A DNA stretch of 6,453 nucleotides from Geobacter sp. (GTDB taxonomy: Bacteria; Desulfobacterota; Desulfuromonadia; Geobacterales; Geobacteraceae), in contig RPRC01000292.1 of assembly GCA_003857395.1 (NCBI GenBank), positions 1 to 6,453 of the forward strand, in the 5' to 3' direction. Positions 1-5,435 of the stretch are shown in pieces. The number at the start of each line of letters is the position of its first letter. The first letter of the stretch is position 1. The position numbers were made by a program, and so were the translations under genes. The notes beneath the pieces are model-generated. The model was not told the DNA's origin. It made no database searches and was given only the letters and a program-made list of their open reading frames with translations.

Positions 1-535
1 GATTCTGGGTGCAGAACCGGAGGTTGTTGCTGCAGTCTGTGTAGAGGCTGCTCAGAGCGAGGTTGTTGTACCGGCTAATTTTAACTGCCCCGGACAGATC
101 GTGATTTCGGGACATGCTTCAGCAGTGAATCGTGTGATCGAGATAGCAAAGGATCACGGAATCAGAAAGGTGTTGCTGCTGCCGGTCAGTGTTCCCTCCC
201 ATTGCAGCCTGATGGCACCGGCCGGTGAAAAACTGGCAGCCGTCCTTGCTTCAATTTCCGTGCTGCCGTTACAGGTGCCGGTTGTCAGCAATGTTGAGGC
301 AAAGCCTTATTCGGAAGCGGAAAGAGTTAAGGATCTGCTTGTGGCTCAGATCAGTTCTCCGGTGCTCTGGGAAGCCTCTGTCAAGGAAATGATTGCACTT
401 GGAGTAACCAGAGTTGTTGAAGTAGGGCCAGGGAAGGTGCTTTCCGGGCTTGTGAAGAAAATAGACAAGAATCTGCCATTGAATAATTTCGACGATCTTG
501 CTGGATTTAAAGCATTCATCGAGGAGGTTGCATGA
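1..535 (+). CDS. fabD: Malonyl-CoA:ACP transacylase, 3' part (5' end outside window)
   Basis: Transfers the malonyl group from malonyl-CoA to holo-ACP in the cytoplasm, supplying the extender unit for fatty-acid elongation. The reading frame is open at the left edge (first full codon at base 2), and 177 residues are visible. The conserved segment PANFNCPGQIVISGH lies at visible residues 24-38. The motif VPSHCSLM follows, with the catalytic His at visible residue 67 (codon 200-202). Further on are VVSNVEA and the QISSPVLWEASV segment, both typical of the C-terminal half of FabD. The nucleophile motif GHSLG would be upstream of the window, so intactness of the N-terminal half cannot be judged. 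The stop codon overlaps the fabG start in an ATGA arrangement, which points to co-transcription and translational coupling. Identity is supported both by motifs and by the fabG-acpP-fabF neighbours. Confidence 0.96.
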   Translation, partial: ILGAEPEVVAAVCVEAAQSEVVVPANFNCPGQIVISGHASAVNRVIEIAKDHGIRKVLLLPVSVPSHCSLMAPAGEKLAAVLASISVLPLQVPVVSNVEAKPYSEAERVKDLLVAQISSPVLWEASVKEMIALGVTRVVEVGPGKVLSGLVKKIDKNLPLNNFDDLAGFKAFIEEVA

Positions 536-1272
536 GTCTTACGGGTAAGAAAGCTCTTATTACCGGGGCCTCCAGAGGCATTGGCAAAGCTGTTGCCCTG
601 AAGCTGGCTGCCGAGGGTGCAGACGTTATTGTTACTGCAACTTCTTTGGACAGAGCCAAACAGACAGCAGACCAGATTGCTTTACTGGGTCGCAGGGCAA
701 TCCCCGTGAAGGTTGATGTGGGTGTGGCGTCGGAGGTCGAGGCTCTTTTTCAGCTGGTGGTTGAAGAATTCGGCTCACTGGATATCCTGGTAAACAATGC
801 GGGTATTACTCGCGACGGTTTATTGATGAGGATGAAGGACGAGGACTGGGATAGTGTCCTTGATGTTAACCTGAAAGGGACCTTTCTCTGTACTCGTGAG
901 GCCATAAAGTTGATGGCCAAGGCAAAGAGCGGTAGAATCGTTACTATCAGTTCGGTTGTCGGCGAGATGGGAAATGCCGGACAGGCTAATTACTGCGCAA
1001 GTAAGGCAGGAATTATTGGGTTCACCAAGGCGGTAGCCAGGGAGTATGCCAAAAGAAATATTACGGTAAATGCTGTTGCTCCCGGATTTATCGAAACAGA
1101 CATGACAAGTGTCCTTACCGAAGGCGTCAGGGAGGAACTCCTGAAGCAAATTCCGGTTAATAGATTCGGTGCTCCTGAAGACATTGCAAATGCTGTGTAT
1201 TATCTTGTTTCTGATTTGGGCAGCTATGTTACCGGTCAGGTTCTCGCCGTAAATGGCGGTATGCATATGTAG
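532..1272 (+). CDS. fabG: 3-oxoacyl-[ACP] reductase
   Basis: NADPH-dependent reduction of 3-oxoacyl-ACP to 3-hydroxyacyl-ACP, the first reduction of each elongation cycle. The product has 246 residues, a normal length for this short-chain dehydrogenase/reductase. The cofactor-binding TGASRGIG is at residues 11-18, the structural NNAG at 88-91, and the catalytic set is Asn113, Ser141, Tyr154 and Lys158 (YCASK). The positions are three higher than in E. coli FabG (Ser138, Tyr151, Lys155). The C-terminal PEDIANAVYYLVSD and VTGQVLAVNGG segments are typical. The ATG at 532 overlaps the fabD stop by 4 bp and has a strong GAGGAGG Shine-Dalgarno sequence (521-527) inside the fabD end. The position between fabD and acpP supports FabG rather than another SDR enzyme. 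No odd substitutions are seen in catalytic positions. Confidence 0.97.
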   Translation: MSLTGKKALITGASRGIGKAVALKLAAEGADVIVTATSLDRAKQTADQIALLGRRAIPVKVDVGVASEVEALFQLVVEEFGSLDILVNNAGITRDGLLMRMKDEDWDSVLDVNLKGTFLCTREAIKLMAKAKSGRIVTISSVVGEMGNAGQANYCASKAGIIGFTKAVAREYAKRNITVNAVAPGFIETDMTSVLTEGVREELLKQIPVNRFGAPEDIANAVYYLVSDLGSYVTGQVLAVNGGMHM

Positions 1273-1328
1273 CAAGATGCTCCTGCCTCTTCTTCGTCGG
1301 CATCAGTATTGATGTCTGCTGTGGTCCC

Positions 1329-1344
1329 GGCAAGCCTGCTTGCC
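1329..1344 (+). other. Small hairpin in the fabG-acpP spacer
   Basis: Perfect 6-bp inverted repeat GGCAAG / CTTGCC around a CCTG loop, 56 bp after the fabG stop. No T tract follows, so it is not a convincing intrinsic terminator. It could be an mRNA 3'-end stabiliser or processing site separating the fabDG message from acpP. A second weak pairing (AGAGG near 1352 with CCTCT near 1376) lies just downstream. The function is unproven. Confidence 0.35.
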
Positions 1345-1391
1345 ACGGTACAAGAGGTGGCCGATTTTTGTGTGCCTCTCAAAAATACCTT

Positions 1392-1419
1392 TTGCAATTT
1401 TGTAATTTCATGTTAATAA
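1392..1419 (+). promoter_or_regulatory. Candidate sigma-70-type promoter for acpP
   Basis: TTGCAA at 1392-1397 and TAATAA at 1414-1419 are separated by 16 bp in an AT-rich stretch. The -10 box ends about 63 bp before the acpP start. A separate promoter would suit acpP, whose product is needed in much greater amounts than the fab enzymes, and the unusually long 210-bp spacer leaves room for one. The match to consensus is moderate and this is a sequence-only prediction. Confidence 0.4.
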
Positions 1420-1469
1420 GCAGAAGAACTACATGGTTTGTAAAACCGAAAAAAGCTAACTACTCGAAT

Positions 1470-1474
1470 GGAGG
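1470..1474 (+). promoter_or_regulatory. acpP ribosome binding site that decides the start
   Basis: GGAGG sits 8 bp before the ATG at 1483. An upstream in-frame ATG at 1468 overlaps this Shine-Dalgarno sequence and has no good site of its own. The shorter protein beginning MSSIEKRV also matches the usual ACP N-terminus, so 1483 is taken as the start. Confidence 0.85.
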
Positions 1475-1482
1475 TACTGTAC

Positions 1483-1716
1483 ATGTCGTCAATAGAAAAA
1501 AGGGTTAAAGATATTGTTGCCGAGCAGCTCGGTGTTGATGAAGCTCAAGTTACTGGTGAGGCTTCTTTTATGGATGATCTCGGCGCTGACTCCCTTGATA
1601 CGGTTGAACTCGTGATGGCCCTTGAAGAAGAATTTGATATTGAAATCTCTGACGAGGACGCTGAAAAGATCGTAACCGTTCAGGACGCAATCGATTACAT
1701 TGCCGATCATACCTAA
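1483..1716 (+). CDS. acpP: Acyl carrier protein
   Basis: Small acidic four-helix carrier of the acyl chain in type II fatty-acid synthesis. It is activated by attachment of 4'-phosphopantetheine to a serine. The product has 77 residues, the standard length. The attachment site is Ser37 in [19 protein letters not shown] (residues 33-51), equivalent to Ser36 of E. coli AcpP. Helix II, the acidic interaction face, follows directly and is rich in Glu and Asp, and the segment [20 protein letters not shown] near the end is typical. The start at 1483 is chosen over an in-frame ATG at 1468 because the GGAGG sequence lies between them. It sits between fabG and fabF as in many bacteria but has long spacers on both sides (210 bp before, 214 bp after), which suggests it can be expressed as a separate message. 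Confidence 0.98.
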   Translation: MSSIEKRVKDIVAEQLGVDEAQVTGEASFMDDLGADSLDTVELVMALEEEFDIEISDEDAEKIVTVQDAIDYIADHT

Positions 1717-1842
1717 CAGGTATTTTGAACCGTCGTTGTGCAGTATTGCCGCCAGGCTGGACAGATAGACTTGTCTTAAAGTAACGTACATGGCGTAGCC
1801 AAGCTGCAATCGTTGGAATAGGGTTGTTTTATATCGTATCTC

Positions 1843-1870
1843 GGAGAGAGGGGGGGAACCCCCTTTCTTT
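1843..1870 (+). other. Strong G/C-rich hairpin upstream of fabF
   Basis: A 12-bp stem pairs 1843-1854 (GGAGAGAGGGGG) with 1859-1870 (CCCCCTTTCTTT), including three G-U pairs and closed by a GGAA tetraloop of the stable GNRA type. The G-U pairs exist only in + strand RNA. No run of T follows the stem beyond its own pyrimidine arm, so it is a poor intrinsic terminator. It could act as an mRNA processing or stability element that separates the abundant acpP message from fabF. Confidence 0.6.
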
Positions 1871-1878
1871 CCGTTCAT

Positions 1879-1904
1879 ACTCCTTGATTTGTTTTGCAAG
1901 GAGT
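1879..1904 (+). promoter_or_regulatory. Inverted repeat with a decoy Shine-Dalgarno before fabF
   Basis: Perfect 8-bp arms ACTCCTTG (1879-1886) and CAAGGAGT (1897-1904) flank a 10-nt loop. The right arm contains AAGGAG, a Shine-Dalgarno-like sequence with no usable start at proper spacing. The left arm contains CTCCT (1880-1884), which could pair either with this decoy or with AGGAG in the real fabF ribosome binding site (1917-1921). This suggests, but does not prove, a two-state control of fabF translation. Confidence 0.45.
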
Positions 1905-1915
1905 CAGTGTGTAGC

Positions 1916-1921
1916 GAGGAG
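1916..1921 (+). promoter_or_regulatory. fabF ribosome binding site that decides the start
   Basis: GAGGAG is placed 9 bp before the ATG at 1931. The frame is open further upstream to a TTG at 1889, but that codon lies inside the loop of the 1879-1904 inverted repeat and lacks a ribosome binding site. FabF proteins normally begin MRRVVVTG, which fits 1931. Confidence 0.85.
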
Positions 1922-1930
1922 CCTGTTTAT

Positions 1931-3163
1931 ATGAGACGAGTCGTCGTAACGGGAGTTGGAATTGTATCGCCGCTGGGTACCGGAAATCAGAAAAACTGGG
2001 ATGCTCTTGTTGCCGGGGATTCAGGCATTGGCAGAATCACACGTTTTGACGCAACCGACTTCCCTGTACAGATTGCCGGCGAGGTAAAGGACTTCAATCC
2101 CGAAGATTTCATCGATAAAAAAGAAATCAAGAAGATGGACCTGTTTATCCAGTACTCACTGGGAGCTGCCCACTTTGCCATGCAGGATTCCGGCCTGCAG
2201 ATTACCGAAGAGAATGCAAACCGGGTCGGTGTTCTGGTCGGTGCCGGGTTGGGGGGACTTCCTACCATTGAAAAATACCATCTTGCCCTTCAGGATGGTG
2301 GTTACAAAAAGATTTCGCCTTTTTTTATCCCAATGCTCATAACAAATCTGGCACCAGGACATATTTCGATTAAATATGGCGCCAAAGGCCCGAATCTTTC
2401 TTCCGTGTCCGCCTGTGCCACTGGCACGCATTCCATTGGAGACGCATATCAGATCATCCGTCGTGGTGATGCCGACGCTATGATCGCCGGAGGCACCGAG
2501 TCAACGGTTACGCCATTGGCCATCGGCGGCTTTGCCGTTATGAGGGCTTTGTCGACACGAAACGATGATCCGACCGGAGCTTCGCGTCCCTTTGAGAAAA
2601 ATCGTGACGGTTTTGTTCTTGCGGAGGGGGCAGGTATTCTTGTCCTCGAGGAATACGAGTCGGCCAAGAAGCGTGGTGCCAAGATTTATGCCGAGATCGT
2701 TGGTTACGGTATGAGCAGTGATGCCTATCATCTGACCGCTCCCGCACCGGATGGCGAAGGCGCCGCACGCTGCATGAAGATGGCTCTCGATAACGCAGGT
2801 GTCAATCCTGGCGAGGTTGGCCTCATCAATGCCCATGGAACATCTACACATTTCAATGATTATTATGAGACTCTTGCCATAAAATCAGTTTTTGGCGAGC
2901 ATGCCAAGAAGCTGATGGTAACTTCTTCCAAGTCCATGACCGGACATCTTCTTGGCGCAGCGGGTGGTGTTGAAGCAGCCTTGACCCTTATGACAATGGA
3001 AACGGGCATCGTCACTCCTACGATAAACTACCAAGAGCCTGACCCTGACTGCGATCTGGATTATGTTCCGAACACCGCCAGGGAAGCCAAGGTTACCTGT
3101 GCCATGTCAAACTCGTTCGGGTTTGGTGGTACCAACGCATCGCTTCTTTTCAAGAAAATATAG
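1931..3163 (+). CDS. fabF: 3-oxoacyl-[ACP] synthase II (KAS II)
   Basis: Condensing enzyme that extends acyl-ACP by two carbons with malonyl-ACP and also controls chain-length and temperature-dependent unsaturation in many bacteria. The product is 410 residues, against about 411-413 for typical FabF. The nucleophile Cys162 is in SACATG, and His302 (NAHGTST), Lys334 (SSKSMTGH) and His339 complete the catalytic set, each one position below the E. coli numbering (163, 303, 335, 340). The glycine-rich FGFGGTN loop is at residues 396-402. The stretch after HGTST reads HFNDYYET rather than the more common PLNDKxET, a mild variation outside the catalytic residues. The start at 1931 is chosen from the N-terminal [16 protein letters not shown] and the GAGGAG site. 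The 214-bp leader with two hairpins suggests regulation at the RNA level. rpiB follows after 10 bp, so the two are probably co-transcribed. Confidence 0.97.
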   Translation: MRRVVVTGVGIVSPLGTGNQKNWDALVAGDSGIGRITRFDATDFPVQIAGEVKDFNPEDFIDKKEIKKMDLFIQYSLGAAHFAMQDSGLQITEENANRVGVLVGAGLGGLPTIEKYHLALQDGGYKKISPFFIPMLITNLAPGHISIKYGAKGPNLSSVSACATGTHSIGDAYQIIRRGDADAMIAGGTESTVTPLAIGGFAVMRALSTRNDDPTGASRPFEKNRDGFVLAEGAGILVLEEYESAKKRGAKIYAEIVGYGMSSDAYHLTAPAPDGEGAARCMKMALDNAGVNPGEVGLINAHGTSTHFNDYYETLAIKSVFGEHAKKLMVTSSKSMTGHLLGAAGGVEAALTLMTMETGIVTPTINYQEPDPDCDLDYVPNTAREAKVTCAMSNSFGFGGTNASLLFKKI

Positions 3164-3173
3164 GGTAGAACAG

Positions 3174-3623
3174 ATGATAGTGATTGGCAGTGACCATGGT
3201 GGTTTTGAACTCAAGGAAGCGATAAAATCTCTCCTGCAAACGCGTTCAATAGCGGTAGAGGACTTGGGAACAAAAAACGGCAATGATTCGGTAGACTATC
3301 CTGATTTTGGTGAAAGTGTTGCCCGAAAAGTGTCTACGGGCGAAGCGGAAAAAGGTATTCTCGTCTGTGGGACCGGTATCGGCATGTCGATTGTAGCCAA
3401 CAAGTTTCCTGGTGTCAGAGCTGCTTTGGCCGCGGACATTTATATGGCAAAGATGGCAAAACTGCACAACAACGCGAACATCCTCGTTCTAGGTGGTCGT
3501 GTGCTCGATGAGGATGAAGCGCGAGAGATGGTGGCTACTTGGCTGGATACCTCGTTTGAGGGCGGTCGTCATCAATCTCGTCTCGACAAGATCTCGGCAC
3601 TTGAAACGGAACTCTACAAGTAG
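3174..3623 (+). CDS. rpiB: Ribose-5-phosphate isomerase B
   Basis: Interconverts ribose 5-phosphate and ribulose 5-phosphate in the non-oxidative pentose phosphate pathway. The protein belongs to the RpiB/LacAB family, unrelated to RpiA. The product has 149 residues, the usual size. The phosphosugar-binding start MIVIGSDHGGFELK is present (Asp7, His8), Cys65 lies in the anion-hole loop CGTGIGMSIVANK (65-77), and His98 in KLHNNANILVLGGR, with Cys65 and His98 corresponding to E. coli Cys66 and His99. The C-terminal GGRHQSRLDKI is characteristic. The frame is open upstream inside fabF, but the start at 3174 matches the family N-terminus and follows fabF by 10 bp with a modest AGGGT site at 3162-3166 overlapping the fabF stop. 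Coupling with fabF is likely. The LacA/LacB alternative is unlikely with no lac or tagatose genes nearby. Confidence 0.95.
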   Translation: MIVIGSDHGGFELKEAIKSLLQTRSIAVEDLGTKNGNDSVDYPDFGESVARKVSTGEAEKGILVCGTGIGMSIVANKFPGVRAALAADIYMAKMAKLHNNANILVLGGRVLDEDEAREMVATWLDTSFEGGRHQSRLDKISALETELYK

Positions 3624-3634
3624 CCGCTATTTAG

Positions 3635-3663
3635 TTGACACGCTTGGCGAGATCTTGGCAAAT
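3635..3663 (+). promoter_or_regulatory. Candidate glyA promoter
   Basis: A perfect TTGACA -35 box lies at 3635-3640, 12 bp after the rpiB stop. The best -10 candidate at 17 bp spacing is GCAAAT (3658-3663), which is poor, so activity would be weak or need an activator. If used, transcription would start near 3670, just before the 3681-3701 hairpin. Confidence 0.35.
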
Positions 3664-3680
3664 ACACCAATGATCAGTAG

Positions 3681-3710
3681 ACGGGACTTGTAAGGTCCCG
3701 TTTGCGTTTT
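3681..3710 (+). terminator. Hairpin with interrupted T tract in the glyA leader
   Basis: Perfect 7-bp stem ACGGGAC (3681-3687) / GTCCCGT (3695-3701), extendable inward by two pairs, is followed by TTTGCGTTTT. This looks like an intrinsic terminator with an imperfect T tract. It may end part of the fabF-rpiB transcription before glyA, or act as a leaky attenuator in the glyA leader, since the glyA ribosome binding site (AAGGAG, 3721-3726) begins only 11 bp after it. Confidence 0.5.
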
Positions 3711-3732
3711 CACTACATAGAAGGAGAAATAG

Positions 3733-4980
3733 ATGTCGATACTCGAAAGTTTTGATCCGCAGGTTGCTCAGGCAATTCGCCTGGAAACGGAGCGAGAAGA
3801 ATTCAACCTTGAGTTGATTGCATCGGAAAACTTCGTTTCCGAGGCGGTCATGGAAGCCCAGGGTTCGGTAATGACCAATAAATACGCGGAAGGGTATCCT
3901 GGTAAGCGTTATTATGGTGGTTGTACCCAGGTTGATGTGGTGGAGAACCTGGCCATTGAGCGGGCCAAGGAACTGTTCGGCGCGGACCACGTTAACGTTC
4001 AGCCTCACTCCGGATCCCAGGCAAACATGGCGGTCTATTTTTCCGTCCTTAAGCCGGGTGATACAATTCTCGGAATGAATCTTTCCCACGGCGGTCACCT
4101 TACCCATGGAAGTTCCGCCAACTTCTCCGGTAAATTGTTTAATGTGGTATTTTACGGGGTTTCCCAAGATACGGAAGTGATTGATTATGATGAAGTTGCC
4201 CGCCTGGCACGTGAGCATCGTCCGAAGATGATCGTCGTTGGTGCCAGCGCCTATCCGCGTACAATCGATTTTGCTCAGTTCAGGAAGATCGCTGATGAGG
4301 TGGGAGCGGTAATCATGGTGGATATGGCCCATATTGCCGGTCTCGTTGCTGCGGGACTACATCCGAGTCCGGTGCCCTATGCGGAATTCGTTACTACAAC
4401 TACCCACAAGACTCTGCGTGGGCCACGAGGCGGGATGATTCTCTGTCGTGAACAATACGCCAAGGTACTTAACTCGAACATCTTCCCCGGAATACAAGGT
4501 GGACCACTTATGCATGTGATCGCTGCCAAAGCGGTTGCGTTTAAGGAGGCCCTGGCCCCGGAATTCAAAAACTATCAGGAACAGATCATTAAAAATGCCA
4601 AAGCACTGGCAGGCGCTCTGATGGCACAGGGGTTCCGTCTTGTGTCCGGTGGCACCGATACTCACCTGATGCTGCTTGACCTTACGGAGACAGGTCTGAC
4701 CGGCAAGGTTGCCGAGGAGGCACTCGACAAGGCCGGCATTACCGTTAATAAAAACACGATACCCAATGAAACCCGCTCACCGTTCATTACCTCCGGTATC
4801 CGGATCGGTACCCCTGCTGCCACGACGCATGGTTTGAAGGAGGCGGAAATGGTGCAGGTTGCCGGTTTCATTGCCGATGCTTTGAAAAATACCGAAAATG
4901 AGGCTGAGTTGTTACGGATCAAGGGCGAAGTAAATGCCCTGATGAAAAAATTTCCTCTGTACGCGCACCGTCTGGCCTAA
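3733..4980 (+). CDS. glyA: Serine hydroxymethyltransferase
   Basis: PLP enzyme that converts serine and tetrahydrofolate to glycine and 5,10-methylenetetrahydrofolate, the main source of one-carbon units. The product has 415 residues, close to E. coli GlyA (417). The N-terminal [19 protein letters not shown] is a family signature. GGHLTHG (residues 120-126) includes the His that stacks on the cofactor ring. Asp197 and His200 are in VDMAHIAG, the Schiff-base Lys226 lies in [14 protein letters not shown], and Arg357 in SGIRIGTPA binds the substrate carboxylate (E. coli Arg363). AAGGAG at 3721-3726, 6 bp before the ATG, supports the start. The gene lies 109 bp after rpiB with its own candidate promoter and a leader hairpin, and it is closed by a strong terminator. 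The rpiB-glyA adjacency is often seen in Desulfobacterota. Confidence 0.97.
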   Translation: MSILESFDPQVAQAIRLETEREEFNLELIASENFVSEAVMEAQGSVMTNKYAEGYPGKRYYGGCTQVDVVENLAIERAKELFGADHVNVQPHSGSQANMAVYFSVLKPGDTILGMNLSHGGHLTHGSSANFSGKLFNVVFYGVSQDTEVIDYDEVARLAREHRPKMIVVGASAYPRTIDFAQFRKIADEVGAVIMVDMAHIAGLVAAGLHPSPVPYAEFVTTTTHKTLRGPRGGMILCREQYAKVLNSNIFPGIQGGPLMHVIAAKAVAFKEALAPEFKNYQEQIIKNAKALAGALMAQGFRLVSGGTDTHLMLLDLTETGLTGKVAEEALDKAGITVNKNTIPNETRSPFITSGIRIGTPAATTHGLKEAEMVQVAGFIADALKNTENEAELLRIKGEVNALMKKFPLYAHRLA

Positions 4981-4996
4981 GTAAAGATAGTTACTG

Positions 4997-5034
4997 AAAA
5001 AAAGGGGGCGATTGAAAGATCGTTCCCTTTTTTT
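4997..5034 (+). terminator. Intrinsic terminator after glyA
   Basis: Nine-bp stem GGGGGCGAT (5004-5012) / ATCGTTCCC (5019-5027) with two G-U pairs and a TGAAAG loop, followed by seven T (5028-5034) and preceded by seven A (4997-5003). It begins 16 bp after the glyA stop. The A run on the left arm could extend the stem or let it work on the opposite strand too. It marks the end of the fab-rpiB-glyA unit. Confidence 0.9.
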
Positions 5035-5058
5035 GTCTTGAATATCAGCAGTTATTCG

Positions 5059-5088
5059 TTTACAAAACTTCTAGCGATCTAATTTATT
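5059..5088 (+). promoter_or_regulatory. Candidate sigma-70-type promoter upstream of the element
   Basis: TTTACA (5059-5064) and TTTATT (5083-5088) are separated by 18 bp just beyond the glyA terminator. It is the best promoter-like sequence in the gap and may have served the Yip1-family gene before the repeat element came to lie between them. Prediction from sequence only. Confidence 0.35.
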
Positions 5089-5107
5089 AATGATGCTTTG
5101 CCGCGAG

Positions 5108-5140
5108 AAGGAGGGCGTGATGATGCTCTCATGGAACTAA
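5108..5140 (+). other. Strong Shine-Dalgarno with six-codon ORF (possible leader peptide)
   Basis: AAGGAGGG (5108-5115) lies 4 bp before ATG at 5120, which opens the tiny frame MMLSWN and stops at 5138-5140. The ribosome binding site is as good as those of the real genes nearby, and a promoter candidate lies upstream at proper distance. It could be a leader peptide, or the remnant of a gene start whose body was lost. A chance occurrence cannot be excluded. Confidence 0.25.
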
Positions 5141-5205
5141 ACGGCCTTTTCAGTTGTTATTTAACCAGGTACCATGTCGCAAATCGGTAGAAAAGTATTA
5201 CATAG

Positions 5206-5379
5206 TTTCCATCCGGAAACTCCGGATGTGAAGCTAGCGGTTTCCAATTTGGAAACGAGGATTTTTTTGTCCTGACAAGGAAAGCAAGGGATTGTGCGGA
5301 GGCGTACTACTGTACGTCGCACAAGCAAGACCGCTGATTGACGCTGTCAGGGCGAAAAAGGACCGTTTCCGGATGGAAA
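5206..5379 (+). mobile_element. MITE-like structured repeat element, copy 1
   Basis: A 174-bp non-coding element bounded by perfect 15-bp terminal inverted repeats TTTCCATCCGGAAAC (5206-5220) and GTTTCCGGATGGAAA (5365-5379). In this copy the symmetry extends to 18 bp and ends in TA on both sides (5203-5204, 5381-5382), which could be a TA target duplication. Internal pairings are CATCCGGA/TCCGGATG (5210-5228), GTTTCCAA/TTGGAAAC (5240-5256), a 13-bp stem with a GAG bulge and TACT loop (5292-5324), and a 16-bp stem joining 5262-5277 to 5345-5360 with three G-U pairs. AGCGGT (5236-5241) can also pair with ACCGCT (5330-5335), crossing the 16-bp stem. No transposase is present, so mobility in trans is inferred. 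It separates the Yip1-family gene from the upstream promoter candidate. I do not recognise a named family. Confidence 0.8.
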
Positions 5380-5422
5380 CTACTTAGAAACAGATATTGC
5401 AACATACACTATGTACAGCATT

Positions 5423-5430
5423 GAAGGAGG
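5423..5430 (+). promoter_or_regulatory. Ribosome binding site of the Yip1-family gene
   Basis: GAAGGAGG lies 5 bp before ATG 5436 and fixes the start there. The frame is open upstream to a TTG at 5397, which has no ribosome binding site and would place the Shine-Dalgarno sequence inside the coding region. Confidence 0.85.
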
Positions 5431-5435
5431 GTGTC

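Larger units (their letters stand above)
5041..5435 (+). other. Non-coding stretch between glyA and the Yip1 gene
   Basis: About 395 bp without a recognisable gene. It holds a candidate promoter (5059-5088), a Shine-Dalgarno sequence with a six-codon ORF (5108-5140), the first copy of the 174-bp inverted-terminus element (5206-5379), and the 56-bp leader of the Yip1-family gene. Nothing recognisable was found in 5141-5202. Confidence 0.7.

Noticed and set aside
820..1275. Minus-strand open frame opposite fabG
   Set aside because: Shadow of a clearly conserved reductase gene with intact catalytic residues on the + strand.
1468..1482. Alternative acpP start at the upstream ATG
   Set aside because: The GGAGG ribosome binding site overlaps and follows this codon, and the extra residues MEVLY are not part of the usual ACP N-terminus.
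3063..3173. Longer rpiB form starting inside fabF
   Set aside because: The 37 extra codons overlap the conserved end of fabF and do not resemble RpiB, whose family N-terminus begins at 3174.
3631..4332. 233-codon open frame on the minus strand opposite glyA
   Set aside because: It lies opposite a fully conserved glyA coding region, has no family-like sequence, and is a codon-bias shadow.
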